A stretch of 64,000 nt of DNA from Cohnella thailandensis. GTDB taxonomy: Bacteria > Bacillota > Bacilli > Paenibacillales > Paenibacillaceae. Below, piece after piece: positions 26,901 through 35,600 of the stretch. The stretch covers positions 310,001 to 374,000 of the forward strand of contig NZ_JACJVQ010000007.1 in assembly GCF_014212135.1 (NCBI RefSeq). The letters run 5' to 3'. Every line of letters starts with the position of its first letter. Within the stretch, counting starts at the first letter, position 1. Under the pieces are notes generated by a model. That model did not search any database. It was not told the DNA's origin and saw nothing but the letters and a program-made list of their open reading frames with translations. The position numbers and the translations under genes were made by a program.

Positions 26901-27807
26901 TTTTTTTCGTCGTTCCGTTCTCGGCCGTCACTTCGACCGCAATATCATTGACTCCAACGTCCAGCTCCACCGTGGCAGCCGTTCCGTTTGCGACGGCACT
27001 CCCATTCACCGTTACGCTTGCCGTACTGTCCGCCAATGTCGGAGTAAGATCAACGCTAGCCACCTCGTTAGCCACCGAAGCCGAATAGCTGGTCGTACCC
27101 GCGTTAAAAACGGGAGTGAGCGAAATATTCGATGCAGATAAATCGCTAAGATCGGCATTGGAGCTTTTGATCGAATAGGTGACCGTCAACACGGGGTGGT
27201 TAGCCGGACCATACTGTTCGCTATCCGTCGATTCCATGGAATTGAAATTAAAGGAGGCATTGCCCGTCGCGTTGCCGGTCAGCACCAAGCTGACGAGCTT
27301 GTCGGCGGCCAAACGGCGCTCCGCAAACCCCGTTACGGGTAACGAGAGCCATTGACCGATGGCTATGTCCCCCGTTTTCTCGCTAAGCTTCTCATCCATG
27401 GGGAGCATCGAGGTCCGATTGTCGTCCCAATCGTTCGTGAATGAGCCCCACACGGTTAGCGAATCCGGAGATCCCAGCGCGTCGTTTACGTAAATTTTCA
27501 GCTCGGCGCTAGAGATAGAGGCGTTCGTTGGCAGGGAAGACAGATCGAATTTTACGGCTGCCCTAGCTTCTCCGTATTCGGGATCGGAAGAGCTGCCCAC
27601 CCAATTGCCGGATTTTGCATTGTATACGCCGTCTCCCGCCGGGTAGTTGCCCGATTCGTCTACGTAATAATCGTTTACGATCGGCAATTCCACCGTTACA
27701 GGCGCTGTCGCGGCGTGTACTTGGGAAGCTGTCGGAAAAACGGAAACGAGCAAAATAGCGACAAGGAGTACGATGGCCAAACTTTTATTGATTCGATTAG
27801 GATACAA
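20944..27807 (-). CDS. Giant SLH surface protein with DNRLRE domain and 17 cadherin-like repeats
   Basis: Exported protein of 2287 residues. Start is a TTG 7 bases after GGAGGG, followed by a signal peptide ending near VHAA. Residues about 35-210 resemble a DNRLRE/CBM96-type beta domain (AAVKFDLSSLPTNASISSAELKIYV is partly quoted by its core KFDLSSLP). Residues about 214-1865 are 17 repeats of 97 residues, each with SSNADLSGLE, SPTFDPAKTEY, VTAQDGTEKTYTVTVTR. This is the cadherin-like beta-sandwich pattern (Pfam type Cadherin-like). A Gly/Pro/Asp linker and a 230-residue domain follow. Three SLH motifs (about 2106-2287; for example ITRAEFIAIVVRAL) attach it to secondary cell-wall polymer. It is last in an operon after three tail-collar genes (38-base gap). 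Likely adhesive or structural; ligand unknown. Confidence 0.88.
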   Translation of the reverse strand: MYPNRINKSLAIVLLVAILLVSVFPTASQVHAATAPVTVELPIVNDYYVDESGNYPAGDGVYNAKSGNWVGSSSDPEYGEARAAVKFDLSSLPTNASISSAELKIYVNDALGSPDSLTVWGSFTNDWDDNRTSMLPMDEKLSEKTGDIAIGQWLSLPVTGFAERRLAADKLVSLVLTGNATGNASFNFNSMESTDSEQYGPANHPVLTVTYSIKSSNADLSDLSASNISLTPVFNAGTTSYSASVANEVASVDLTPTLADSTASVTVNGSAVANGTAATVELDVGVNDIAVEVTAENGTTKKTYTVTITRAESSNADLSGLELNAGELNPAFEPAKTEYVVSVGNSVASMEMKPTVADSTASVAIEGAEVPGGSTSSVPLAVGANEIEIVVTAQDGTEKTYKLTVTRAKSSNANLSGLELDEGELSPTFDPSKTEYAVSVGNDVSGVELMATVADSTATLTIDGEAVTSGSSRAVPLIVGPNEVEIVVTAQDGTKKIYTVTVTRAESNNADLNGLEPDVGTLSPTFDPAKTEYAVSIGNSVSSIELTATVADNTATLTIDGEAVTSGTAFSIPINVGSNEIEIVVTAQDGTEKTYTVLVSRAESSNADLVGLEPDVGTLSPTFDPAKTEYAVSVGNSVSSIELTATVADNTATLTIDGEEAISGTAFPIPINVGSNEIEIVVTAQDGTEKTYTVAVTRAESSNADLSGLELDEGELSPTFDPAKTEYAVSVGNSVSSIELTATVADNTATLTIDGEEAISGTAFPIPINVGSNEIEIVVTAQDGTEKTYTVTVTRVESSNADLSGLELDEGELSPTFDPAKTEYEVSVANSVSNVEMTAAVADNTATLTVNGEDATSGTAFSIPTNVGSNKIKIIVTAQDGTEKTYTVTVTRAESSNADLIGLETDVGELSPIFDPAKTEYAVSVGNSVSIVELTAAVADNTATLTIDGEDATSGTVFSIPINVGPNEIRIVVTAQDGTELTYTVTVTRAESSNADLSVLETNVGTLNPSFDPAKTEYEVSVGNSVSSIELTATAADNTATLTVDDEVATSGTVFPIPINVGSNEIEIVVTAQNSTEKTYTITVTRAESSNAYLIGLETDVGTLSPTFDPAKSEYALSVGNSVSIVELTSTVADSTATLTINNEEATNGTAQAIPLEVGLNEIKIVVTAQDGTEKMYTITVTRAESSNADLSGLELDEGELSPTFDPAKTEYEVSVGNSASSVELTATVADSTATLTINNEDATSGTAQAIPLEVGLNEIKIVVTAQDGTDKTYSVTVTRAESSNADLSGLKTDEGELSPMFDPAKTEYAVSVGNSVSGVELTATVADSTATLTIDGEAVTSGFAKAVSVAVGPNEVEIVVTAQDGTEKTYTVTVIRAESSNANLSGLELDVGELSPSFDPAKTEYAVSVANSVSSVNLNATVADSTAMLMIDGEDATSGTARAVLLAVGPNEVEIVVKAQDGTEKTYTVIVTRAESSNADLSGLDLNVGTLNPSFDPAKTEYALSVGSNVSSFELTATVADSMATLTIDGEEATSGIAFSHPIIVGPNEINILVTAQDGTEKTYTVTVTRAESSNASLSRLETDKGTLGPTFDPTKTEYALSVGNSVSSLELTATVADSTATVAINGAKVASGSASAVPLAVGSNEIKIVVTAQDGTEKTYTVTVTRAESSNADLSGLDTNVGTLNPSFDPAKTEYSLSVGNGVSSVELTPTVADRTSKLMINGEEATSGISQAIPLAVGANKLELVITAQDGTEKAYNITITRAFSSNANLSSLATDPEGLSPSFAPGFFSYNLNTTATELKIKPTAADPASIVKVMNAVVASGSQASLDLKVGANTITVTVVAQDGVTEQTYSINVIRSLIDSNPGPGPGTIFPPGNQDADSDTGTDVEQDDESTVFTDDVDSERLTQLLTQLGPDRTISIPVSSGANAVSIRFNGSDVYKLAEQHVLAEVRAPIGTYTVPAADIPFRQLLSEFGQPADVSDIVFTIEISISDKDNAQLVEKAASESDYRLLVPPVDFSMSATYRGRTIEIERFNRFVERRIPIPDGTDSSRISTAVVLNTDGSLRPVPTRLEEKDGRTIAIISSLTNSTYAIVGFSPKFDDIARHWAADAIRDLASRLIVRGGTSSAFNPNVSITRAEFIAIVVRALGLPEDGETSRYADVRAGDWFRGAVSAAQEYGLIQGASDGRFLPLNTISRQEAMVILSRAMELAGMNTDISAEESEAVLSKYADYGKIGAWAKQAAAASVQNQLITGNEAGIMPLRNLTRAETAAVVQRFLANAGLI
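22212..27170 (-). repeat. Array of 291-bp in-frame repeats (17 units)
   Basis: DNA encoding the cadherin-like units repeats with a 291-bp period. Two adjacent copies (about 25508-25648 and 25799-25939) are identical for more than 130 bases, while outer copies have diverged. This points to recent duplication or gene conversion in the middle of the array. Confidence 0.85.
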
Positions 27808-27845
27808 TGTTGAACCCTCCGCTCGAGCTTGAACGGTCCGCTTCC

Positions 27846-28379
27846 TTAGCTGTCGGACGGACGCCGAGGAAGCTCGCCTGTAGTCGCGATAATATAATGG
27901 ATAGCCAGATAGGGCTGCCGATTATTGTGCGGTTCGCTTCCGCCCGCTGCTCCGATCGCCTCGGGGCTCATCCTCAGATCGGACTTCGTCGAATAAATTC
28001 CGGGGGCTTTGCGGCCGTCCGTGGACTCGGACCAGACAGCTCCTATAGGATTCTTTAGCAAGGAAGTTCCTGTTCTGCAGCTTGCGGTATGGACATGCGG
28101 CGGCATTTGCTCGGGAATCAATGCGACTTTGGCCGATCCGCCCGCCTCTGCGAACGGACGATTGCTTAGTCCCTGTCCTTCGCCGAAATGCATCGGAGCT
28201 CTGCCTCTTAAATCGGGCAAGGCAAAGCGAAACGTTCCATCGCCGCCGTATGCCGTGCCGATAACGGAGAATAACTCCGGAAAGTCGCGGATATACAATT
28301 CCGATCCGTCGCACAGCTTCCAATCCCTAGGAGCGAACGTGCCCGCGAATATTCGAATTTCGCCAACATATGGATCCAT
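27846..28379 (-). CDS. Tail-collar domain protein (MdpB-like), third of three
   Basis: Protein of 177 residues beginning MDPYVGEIRIFAGTFAPRDW. The phage tail-collar motif is plain: CDGSELYIRDFPELFSVIGT, then YGGDGTFRFALPDLRGRAPMH in pieces, and a C-terminal half ending PYLAIHYIIATTGELP. It has no signal peptide. Start follows AGAGGG. The gap to the second copy is 18 bases and to the giant SLH gene 38 bases. Bacterial proteins of this type are annotated as tail fiber or microcystin-dependent proteins, and their function outside phages is unknown. This copy has a Cys in the HTASCRTG segment that the others lack, and it is the most divergent of the three. Confidence 0.85.
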   Translation of the reverse strand: MDPYVGEIRIFAGTFAPRDWKLCDGSELYIRDFPELFSVIGTAYGGDGTFRFALPDLRGRAPMHFGEGQGLSNRPFAEAGGSAKVALIPEQMPPHVHTASCRTGTSLLKNPIGAVWSESTDGRKAPGIYSTKSDLRMSPEAIGAAGGSEPHNNRQPYLAIHYIIATTGELPRRPSDS

Positions 28380-28397
28380 GTTCCAACCCTCTCTTCG

Positions 28398-28901
28398 TTA
28401 TGGTCTAGGAGGATAATATCCCGCAATCGCAATGCAGTATTGGTATACAATATAAGGCTGCATGTTATTATGAGGCTGACTTGCCCCGCTCTCTCCAAGC
28501 GCGCTTGCCTTCATGAGGCCGTCTTTGATACTCGAATAGGAATTCACAAAAGAGGTGCCCCACGTCTTCCCCTTGGGAGAAGTAGCCGTAGAGGGCGCAT
28601 CGGAACCCGCGACGGCCCGATGCGAATGTACGGGCATCTCCTCTATCGTCAATCGATGCTTCTCCTCGCCGCCGGCTTGACCGAGGGAGATGTTCGTTCC
28701 GGGATGGATGGGAACTCTCCCTTGCAGATCAGGAAGACTAAAGGTGCTCCTTCCATCTCCTCCGTAAGTCGTTCCCAGGATAGAATATAAGGCTCCATGA
28801 GTCGCGATCGGCAGCATTTGCCCTTTGCAAGGCAGCCAGCCATTCGGTACGCGGTCAAAAGCAAAAATACGGACTTCGCCGATATACGGTTCAGCAGCCA
28901 T
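28398..28901 (-). CDS. Tail-collar domain protein (MdpB-like), second of three
   Basis: Protein of 167 residues, MAAEPYIGEVRIFAFDRVPN. It has collar features CKGQMLPIATHGALYSILGT and FSLPDLQGRVPIHPG, and the C-terminal signature PHNNMQPYIVYQYCIAIAGY. A conserved MPVHSHR segment lies in the middle. Start ATG is 8 bases after AGGAGG. It lies between two paralogues in the same direction, so the triplet arose by duplication and was kept. Paralogue identity looks moderate, which argues that the copies have distinct roles, perhaps as a heterotrimer; that is an inference. Confidence 0.85.
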   Translation of the reverse strand: MAAEPYIGEVRIFAFDRVPNGWLPCKGQMLPIATHGALYSILGTTYGGDGRSTFSLPDLQGRVPIHPGTNISLGQAGGEEKHRLTIEEMPVHSHRAVAGSDAPSTATSPKGKTWGTSFVNSYSSIKDGLMKASALGESGASQPHNNMQPYIVYQYCIAIAGYYPPRP

Positions 28902-28949
28902 GTGACAGCCCTCCTAATTTATGCGATGTCGGCAACATTCCAATCTTGA

Positions 28950-29456
28950 TCATGGAAGGTCTCCTTCTATCGCGATAATGAACGATATCGGCAAGTACGG
29001 CATCATGTTATCGTGCGGCCGCATGGCGCCTTCTACCGAAATATTGCCCGCGATCATGGCTTCATTGCCCGAATCCGTCGAATACTGAGCTACGGTGCTG
29101 ACGGCCCAAACCGCGTCCGACGGATTGTTTGTCGTCCCGGGAGCGGAAGACGCATGGACGGCATGCGTATGTTCGGGCAGCTCGAATCGGGACAGAACGA
29201 CGGATTCCGCTCCTCCGTACCCGCCTAATGAATACTCCTTGCCGAAATCGCCCCACCCTTGGTGAACCGGAACGCGTCCCCTGGAATCCGGAAGGGCGAA
29301 GGTCGATTGCCCGTCTCCGCCGAATGTCGTTCCGATTACGCTATACAGAGCGGAATAATCGTTGATCTTAAGCAGCTGCCCCTCGCAGAATAGCCATCCG
29401 ACCGGCGCGAATTTGCCACCGAACATTCGTACTTCTCCGACTACTTGGTCGCTCAT
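28950..29456 (-). CDS. Tail-collar domain protein (MdpB-like), first of three
   Basis: Protein of 168 residues starting MSDQVVGEVRMFGGKFAPVG. An AGGAGGGG ribosome site supports this ATG over an upstream in-frame one. The collar motif reads CEGQLLKINDYSALYSVIGT then FGGDGQSTFALPDSRGRVPV, and the C-terminus is PHDNMMPYLPISFIIAIEGD. The glycine-rich GGYGGAESV and the LPEHTHAVH histidine motif match the middle of collar proteins. It is first in the four-gene operon ending in the 2287-residue SLH protein. No sheath, baseplate, tube or lysis gene occurs anywhere in the window. Confidence 0.87.
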   Translation of the reverse strand: MSDQVVGEVRMFGGKFAPVGWLFCEGQLLKINDYSALYSVIGTTFGGDGQSTFALPDSRGRVPVHQGWGDFGKEYSLGGYGGAESVVLSRFELPEHTHAVHASSAPGTTNNPSDAVWAVSTVAQYSTDSGNEAMIAGNISVEGAMRPHDNMMPYLPISFIIAIEGDLP

Positions 29457-29577
29457 GAACACCCCTCCTATGTGTGTGCCGATGTTATGCGAGCATTCGG
29501 CCTGCATTCAATTCCCTATTTTAGCGAAGCAATCTGTCCGCACACTGAAATGAAAGCGCTTCATGTCAGGTATTGTC

Positions 29578-29624
29578 AAAAAAAGGAGCTGCCCCCGATG
29601 ATCCATAGGACCAGGGACAGCTCC
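29578..29624 (-). terminator. Terminator of the 4677-residue protein gene
   Basis: Minus strand GGAGCTGTCCC and GGGGCAGCTCC pair across about 18 bases and are followed by seven T residues, 10 bases after the stop codon. It separates the giant gene from the tail-collar operon. Confidence 0.85.
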
Positions 29625-29633
29625 TTCATACGT

Positions 29634-32600
29634 TTAAGTCGTTGCATCGACCACTTTAACCGTTAAATTGACGATTTTGTAAAGCCGATTCGCCATATCG
29701 TAATATTGCTTGAAGTTCGGAATAAAGCTTGAGGCCGCCTTCACGACCATGAACTTGAGAATGCTGAAGCCGATGACGTCCCGATACACGTCCCACATGG
29801 TCTCCGCGACGTCGAGCACGTTGAAGCCGGAGTATGCCAACACCTTCATGGCGGTCATAAGATCGTATTCCCGCTCGGTGTTCAGCAGCTGTTCGGCGAC
29901 GTTCGTCAGGCTGATATTCGCGTATCGCAGCGTTGTCGCCATGACGATCATCGCGATCTCGTCGTTGTTCAAGATCTTGCGGCTGACCGAGTCCAGATTG
30001 TCGTAATACGCCTGTCTCTCCTTCGTCGAGATCTCGCGAAGGATCGAATAGGTGTCGTTCAATCGGTTGTCGTTGGCGTACTGGAGGGCTCCTACCAGTT
30101 CGACAAGGGAGAGCAAACCCGAATCCAGCAGCTCTTTGGCGATGCCCTTGGGCGTCCAATCCGCGATCGGGTCCAGGTAATAAATGATCGTCTCCGGATA
30201 ACAATTCGCGGCCAAGAGGGCTCCCGCCACCTCGCTGATCGACGTGTATCCGCCGTCGTACAGAACTTTGGCGACTTGATAGAAGCCGAAGTTCCGATAC
30301 TGGACCATAAGCTTCGCGAGCTCGTTCGCGGAGTACCCGGATTGCCTCAAGGCCGCGATCGTTCCCTCGGAGGCCGTATCGAGATCCAGATAACGGAAGT
30401 AATCGGTTATCGCATATCCGTTGGCGACGAGATTTCGAACCATGTCGGCATTAGGCAGATCGTTGGCATAATTCATCGCTTCGCGAGCGTTCAAGCCCAT
30501 TCTCTTGAACTTGGCGGCGAGCGATGAAGGCTTCTCGCCGACGGCGCTTATTCCTCCCATGATATCCGCGACAGTCCAATGGCCGTAATCCTTCATCGCA
30601 AGCGCGATTTCTTCGAGCGCAGCATTCGGATTTGCCGTCCTCATGATAGCGATAGCCTTGTAAGCCAGCATCGAATACGGGCTTAGGACGACCATGACAT
30701 CCGTCGGCGAAGTCGCGCCTAGCCGAGCCAACTGAGTTCCTTGCTCCAGCTCGGTACCTTCGTTGAAGCGACCCGTGTTGTAATAAAGGTAGCGCACTTT
30801 CAAAATAGTATCTTTGTCGTAGCCGAGCTGCAGCAGCAGATCGACCAGATAACCCGACGGATTCGCCTCTAACAGTCCGCGTTGATTCAGCTCGGCCGCG
30901 ATGTCGTAGGCGGTCTTGCCCATGTCCTTCATTCGCTTCAGGTAGGCGAACAACGGATCTTCCCCGAATACTTCCGCGACGGCGGAGCGTACCGTTTCGG
31001 CCGGGATCCCTCCGTTCGTCATCGCGTCGGCGACCCCGAGGGCATCCAATCGGAACATGACCTTCAACGCAAGGGCGAGCTGCGCGTTCCCGAATTTGCC
31101 TTTCATCGCGTTGACGACCGAGCTTGGCGTATTCCCGTCGCCCGAGATCACTTGCGTGACGTATTGAATGCTGTTGTCGCTGTAATACGCTTTGACGATG
31201 GCCAGTCCGAGGTCGGATCCCGGGTAGAACGGAACGAGCGTCTCCGTCGCTTCGTCGGCGCCGAGCTCATACGCGTCCTTCAAGTATTGGACGATGTCCA
31301 GAACCGGTACCCCTTGCCCCTTCAAGAACGGAACGGCGCTCTCCTTGGTCGTTATGCCGTACAGGTCCAGAACCTGCTGCAGCGTTCCGGAAGACATGCT
31401 GACCGAATCATAGATCTGCGAGACCGTCGTCTCGATGGCGGACGAAGAATATAAACTTAACGAAGTCAGTATCGCCTGCGTCTCCGTAAACGTCTTGCCG
31501 TAGCTCTTCTTCATCGTCTCGGCGATGTAAGCCATCCGGAACCCGCTTCCGCTAAGCATTCGGGCAGCCGTGTCCGCCGAATCGAATACCCCCGAGTCCT
31601 TGAAGACTTCGATCATCGCTTCGTCGTAGGAGGAGCCGTATACTCCGTTCATGCTGTACAAGACGGCCATTCGGTCTAGGGACGGGTTCGCTAGCAGCAT
31701 TCCGGCCGCTTGGACGGCCGACTTGCCGTGGAATTCCTTCAGGAATTGAGAGATCTCCGGAACGGAATAGCCCGCGTTCCACAGGTAATCGATCGCCGCG
31801 TTTCCATCGGCGATTCCCGCATCCTCCAGCGCCTCTATCGGCGTAAGGGATTCGGAGGCTCCCCCCGATGCCTCTCCGTATGCGTTCCGTACCGTCCATT
31901 CGATAAGGGCGCCGTCCTCGAAGCCGAGCGCGGAGAGCGCATCGATCGTAGCCTGCGGGGAATTGCCGTAATACGTCTTCGAGATCTCGGCCACGTCCCT
32001 CAGCGAATAGCCCATCGACCTTAGCAGCACGGCCGCGTCGCCGATTCCGGCGATTCCGCTCTCGTCCAGCACGTCTTGAACGCTCTGGGCAATCGGCTTG
32101 CCATAAAACTCGGCTACGGCAGCCAAGACGTTCGCCGTCGCGAATTGCTTCGATTCCAGCAACGCGAAGGTCGTTTGCCCCGCGCTCAGCTTATAATAGT
32201 CCTTGCCGGCAAGAACGATATCGGACAAAGCGTATTGGAGCTTCAGCATCTCGGGAATGCCGTCCGAGAAATTCGGTTTGCCCATGGCGGTCAGCGTATC
32301 GAGCATCGTCTGCGTCATCGTTTGTCCGTATACGTAAGTCGCGGACTGTTGGATCTCTTCCGAAGTGTAAAAGCCGTTCAACGATGCCGCGGCATCTCCT
32401 GCGGTCAGATGGTAATATTCCTTGCCGACCCGAACGATGTCGCTCAAGCCGAAGCCCATTCGGCCCAAAAACGCAGCCGCGCTCGCCAACGTATCGAACC
32501 CATTGGCCGCCAGGGAATCCACGATGCTTGCTTGTTGGGAAGTTCCATAACCGTCCGCTACGGCGCTAACGACATTCGATTGCGGGTAAAACCCGGAAGC

Positions 32601-35600
32601 CAGCAGGGCCTTTAACGCTTCCCCGGACGACACCCCGTAGCCGTCCTTCGCGACCTTCACGCTGGTCGCCAGGGAGAACGGGGCGTGGTAGATGAAGGAG
32701 ATCGCTCCGGCATAGGTGCCCGTTCCCGAGGATACGAGCAACGCGTGGATGACCTTCTCCGCCGGAAGCTCGTAAGCGGCCGCGATCGCCGTCACGAGCA
32801 CGTTCTCGGTGCCTCCCATATTCCTCTGGCTGAAGGCCGCCGCCGTCTGTCCGACCGACCAGCCGAACCGGTCCTTGAACAGGACGGCCAATTCCTGAAT
32901 TCCGAAGCCTTCATAGCGCAAATAATCGAGCGCGCTTTCCGCGGTCGCGATCCCGGCCGCTTCCAACGATTCGGCCATCGTCTCCGAGAGATTCTGCCCG
33001 TACAAGCCGGCCAGAACGGACACGATCGCTTTCTTGTCGTTCGGATACTTCTTCGCTAGAAGCGCCGACGCCTCCCCGGCCGTCAGACCGTAGTAATCCT
33101 TTAAGCTTCCCGCGATATCCCCCATCTTGTAGCCGGCGTACGACAGGAAGTCGATTCCGCTCTCCGGCGTCGTCAAGGACGCCGACTTCAGAAGCTGGCC
33201 GATCGTCACCTGCTGCTGGGAATACAGCGATTGCAGCACGCGAATCGTGTCCTTGAGCTGAACGACGCCGTAATAACGATAGGCGATCGTTATCATGGCC
33301 TCCAGGATGTCGTCCTGCGAGAATCCGGCATTCATCAGAATCGGTCCGATGGTGCCGGCATCGCGATAGCTCGGATACCGGGCGAGTATCGAATTCATGA
33401 CGGACGTCGCCGTCCCTCCTTGCGAACGTAGGGTCTGAACCCACAGGTGAATGGGATCGCCCCCGTACGCCCAAGCGACTGCCCGGCCGATCTCTTCGTC
33501 ATCCTCGTTCGCTCCGGCTACCAGCTTTGCAAGCGCTTCGGCGGAGTCGATGCCGTATACCTCGCGCAGGACGAGTGCGCGATCCGTCAGAGGATAGGGA
33601 GCTAATCTAACGACCGTTTCATCGGCCGTAACGGACTTGTTCTTCAGGTAGGAAGCGACGTCGCTGGCCGCGATCCCGTTCTTGCTGAAGGCCTTGATCC
33701 AACCGTCCAGATTCAATCGATCGAATTCGGCCGCTATATCTTCGAAGGCATACCCTGAATTCTTAAGGGCCGACAAGACATACGGCGCGGCGGCGTTCCA
33801 ATCGCGTCCGTTCTTCGTGCTTTGCAGGTCGAAATTCGCGGCGACCACGTCGCGAAGGCCGTAAGCGCCGGACAAGCTCATCGCGGTGGTAAGGTCTTGA
33901 ATCGTCGCGCCCGAAAACAAATACGGCGCATCCCGGACCACCGTCACCGCCGAACAAGGACAACCGAACTTCGAGAAGCCGCCCGATCCTTCCAGGTCGA
34001 CGAATTCCTTAAGCGTCAACCCGATTTGGTCCTTGATGGCCCCGGCAATCTCAAGCTTGGCCCAATGATTGCTTGCCGCGCCGGCAAGGGTAACGGCATC
34101 CAGCGTTACGTTCGCATCTTGGGCGAATACCGTCTTCAAGGCCGAGATGGCCTCTAGCGCCGACGAGCGGCGGCTATAATCGCTCAGCACGACCGCCATC
34201 GCGTCTTCCAGCCCGAACGCCGCTCCGTCTTGAAGCATGGCATCGTATACGCTCTTCAAGGCGTCCGCGGTCGTCATGCCCGCTTGCTTGAACTGCCGGT
34301 ACACTTCGTAATGGTTGACTCCATTCTTCATGAAGTAGAACATCAGCTTCGCGGGCTCGTATCCACCCGCCAGCATAATCTTATAGATCTTGCTTCGCGT
34401 GCTGTAGTTCAAGCTTGAGCTAATTGCGCTTGCCGCTTCGGCGACATCCGCGCCAAATTCCTCTCGCAACAAGGCGGCGCGCTGTTCGTAGGTATATCCG
34501 TTCGCCGCGAATTCCTGAAGGATAGCGCTCAGGGAGGTCCCCGAGGACACCCAGATGTCCTTGACGAGCTGGGCAGTGGCCGAATCCGAGGCCCCTTCGC
34601 CCTTCATGGCGGTAATGATCACTCCGGCGCCGTCCGCGGCCATGCGTACGGCTTCGCCGACTTCCCGGGCGGAGAAGCCTCTGTCCAGAAGTCCCGAAGC
34701 GACGGCTTCGCGCGGATATTCGTTGCGCAGGATCGCGTAGGAATCGGCGGCCGAGAAGCCCGCTCCGAGGAAAACGTCCAACGCTTCGCGATCGTTATCG
34801 TAGCTGTACAATTGCGCCAGGGCGGAACCGATCGCGTCGGCGCCGAACCCGGCGCGGGCCAGAAGCTCCGCATTCGTCACCGCATCCTTGCCGAAGAGCG
34901 ATTGCGCGACCGCCGCGACCTCGCCTGCGGCCAGCCCCCCGGCCGCCAGCGCATGAACCGTATCCGGAATGTCTAATCCGTATGCGGCCCGTACGCCGGA
35001 CGCGATATCGCTCTGTCTATAAGCCGCGGACTTCATCTGCGAGACCGAGCCGCCGCTCGTCTCGTTATAGCTGGAACGCAGCGCCTGCGCGACCCCATTG
35101 GCGCTCGCCCCTGCTTTCTTAAGGACAATTGCCGCTTTCCGGCTCGAGATGGCCATTCTCTGCAGAACGGATCCATACTCGATGGCGGTATAGCCAGCCG
35201 CGATCAATTCTTTGACGATCGGAACGGCGTTGCTGCCGACGTTGAGATACAAGCTGCCGTAAGCTTCGTAAATCGTCTGCGAATCGGCATTCATCGAATA
35301 GAGCAGCTTGGCCAGTTGGGAGTCGTCCAACTTGTATTCGTTGATGACCGCCCTGAAGAGGACCGCATTCTTGAATCCGCCTTCTTGAAGCTTGCGTGCC
35401 GCTTCGGACGGCGTCAAACCGTATTGCCCGCGAAGCACTTGCGCCGGGTAGGATGCCGGGTTCGCGATGTCATCCCTGTAAGCATAGCTCTGGATCATGC
35501 CCAGCAGTGTCGCGACGTTCGTCACGTCGACTTCCTCGAAAGGCGCCATGAACGTCTTGTTGACGGCATATACCCTGTTCACGCTGCTGGAAGCTACCGA

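Noticed and set aside
22212-27170. Regular repeats as a possible CRISPR array
   Set aside because: The unit is 291 bp, entirely coding and in frame, without short direct repeats and unique spacers; no cas genes nearby.
27846-29456. Tail-collar genes as a sign of a prophage
   Set aside because: No capsid, tail tube, sheath, portal, integrase or lysis gene is present in the window, and the genes are tied to a surface protein operon.
29551-29563. Cre-like sequence TGAAAGCGCTTCA upstream of the tail-collar operon
   Set aside because: It lacks one base of the 14-bp cre pattern, so the symmetry is broken, and no clear promoter is near it. I do not count it as a site.
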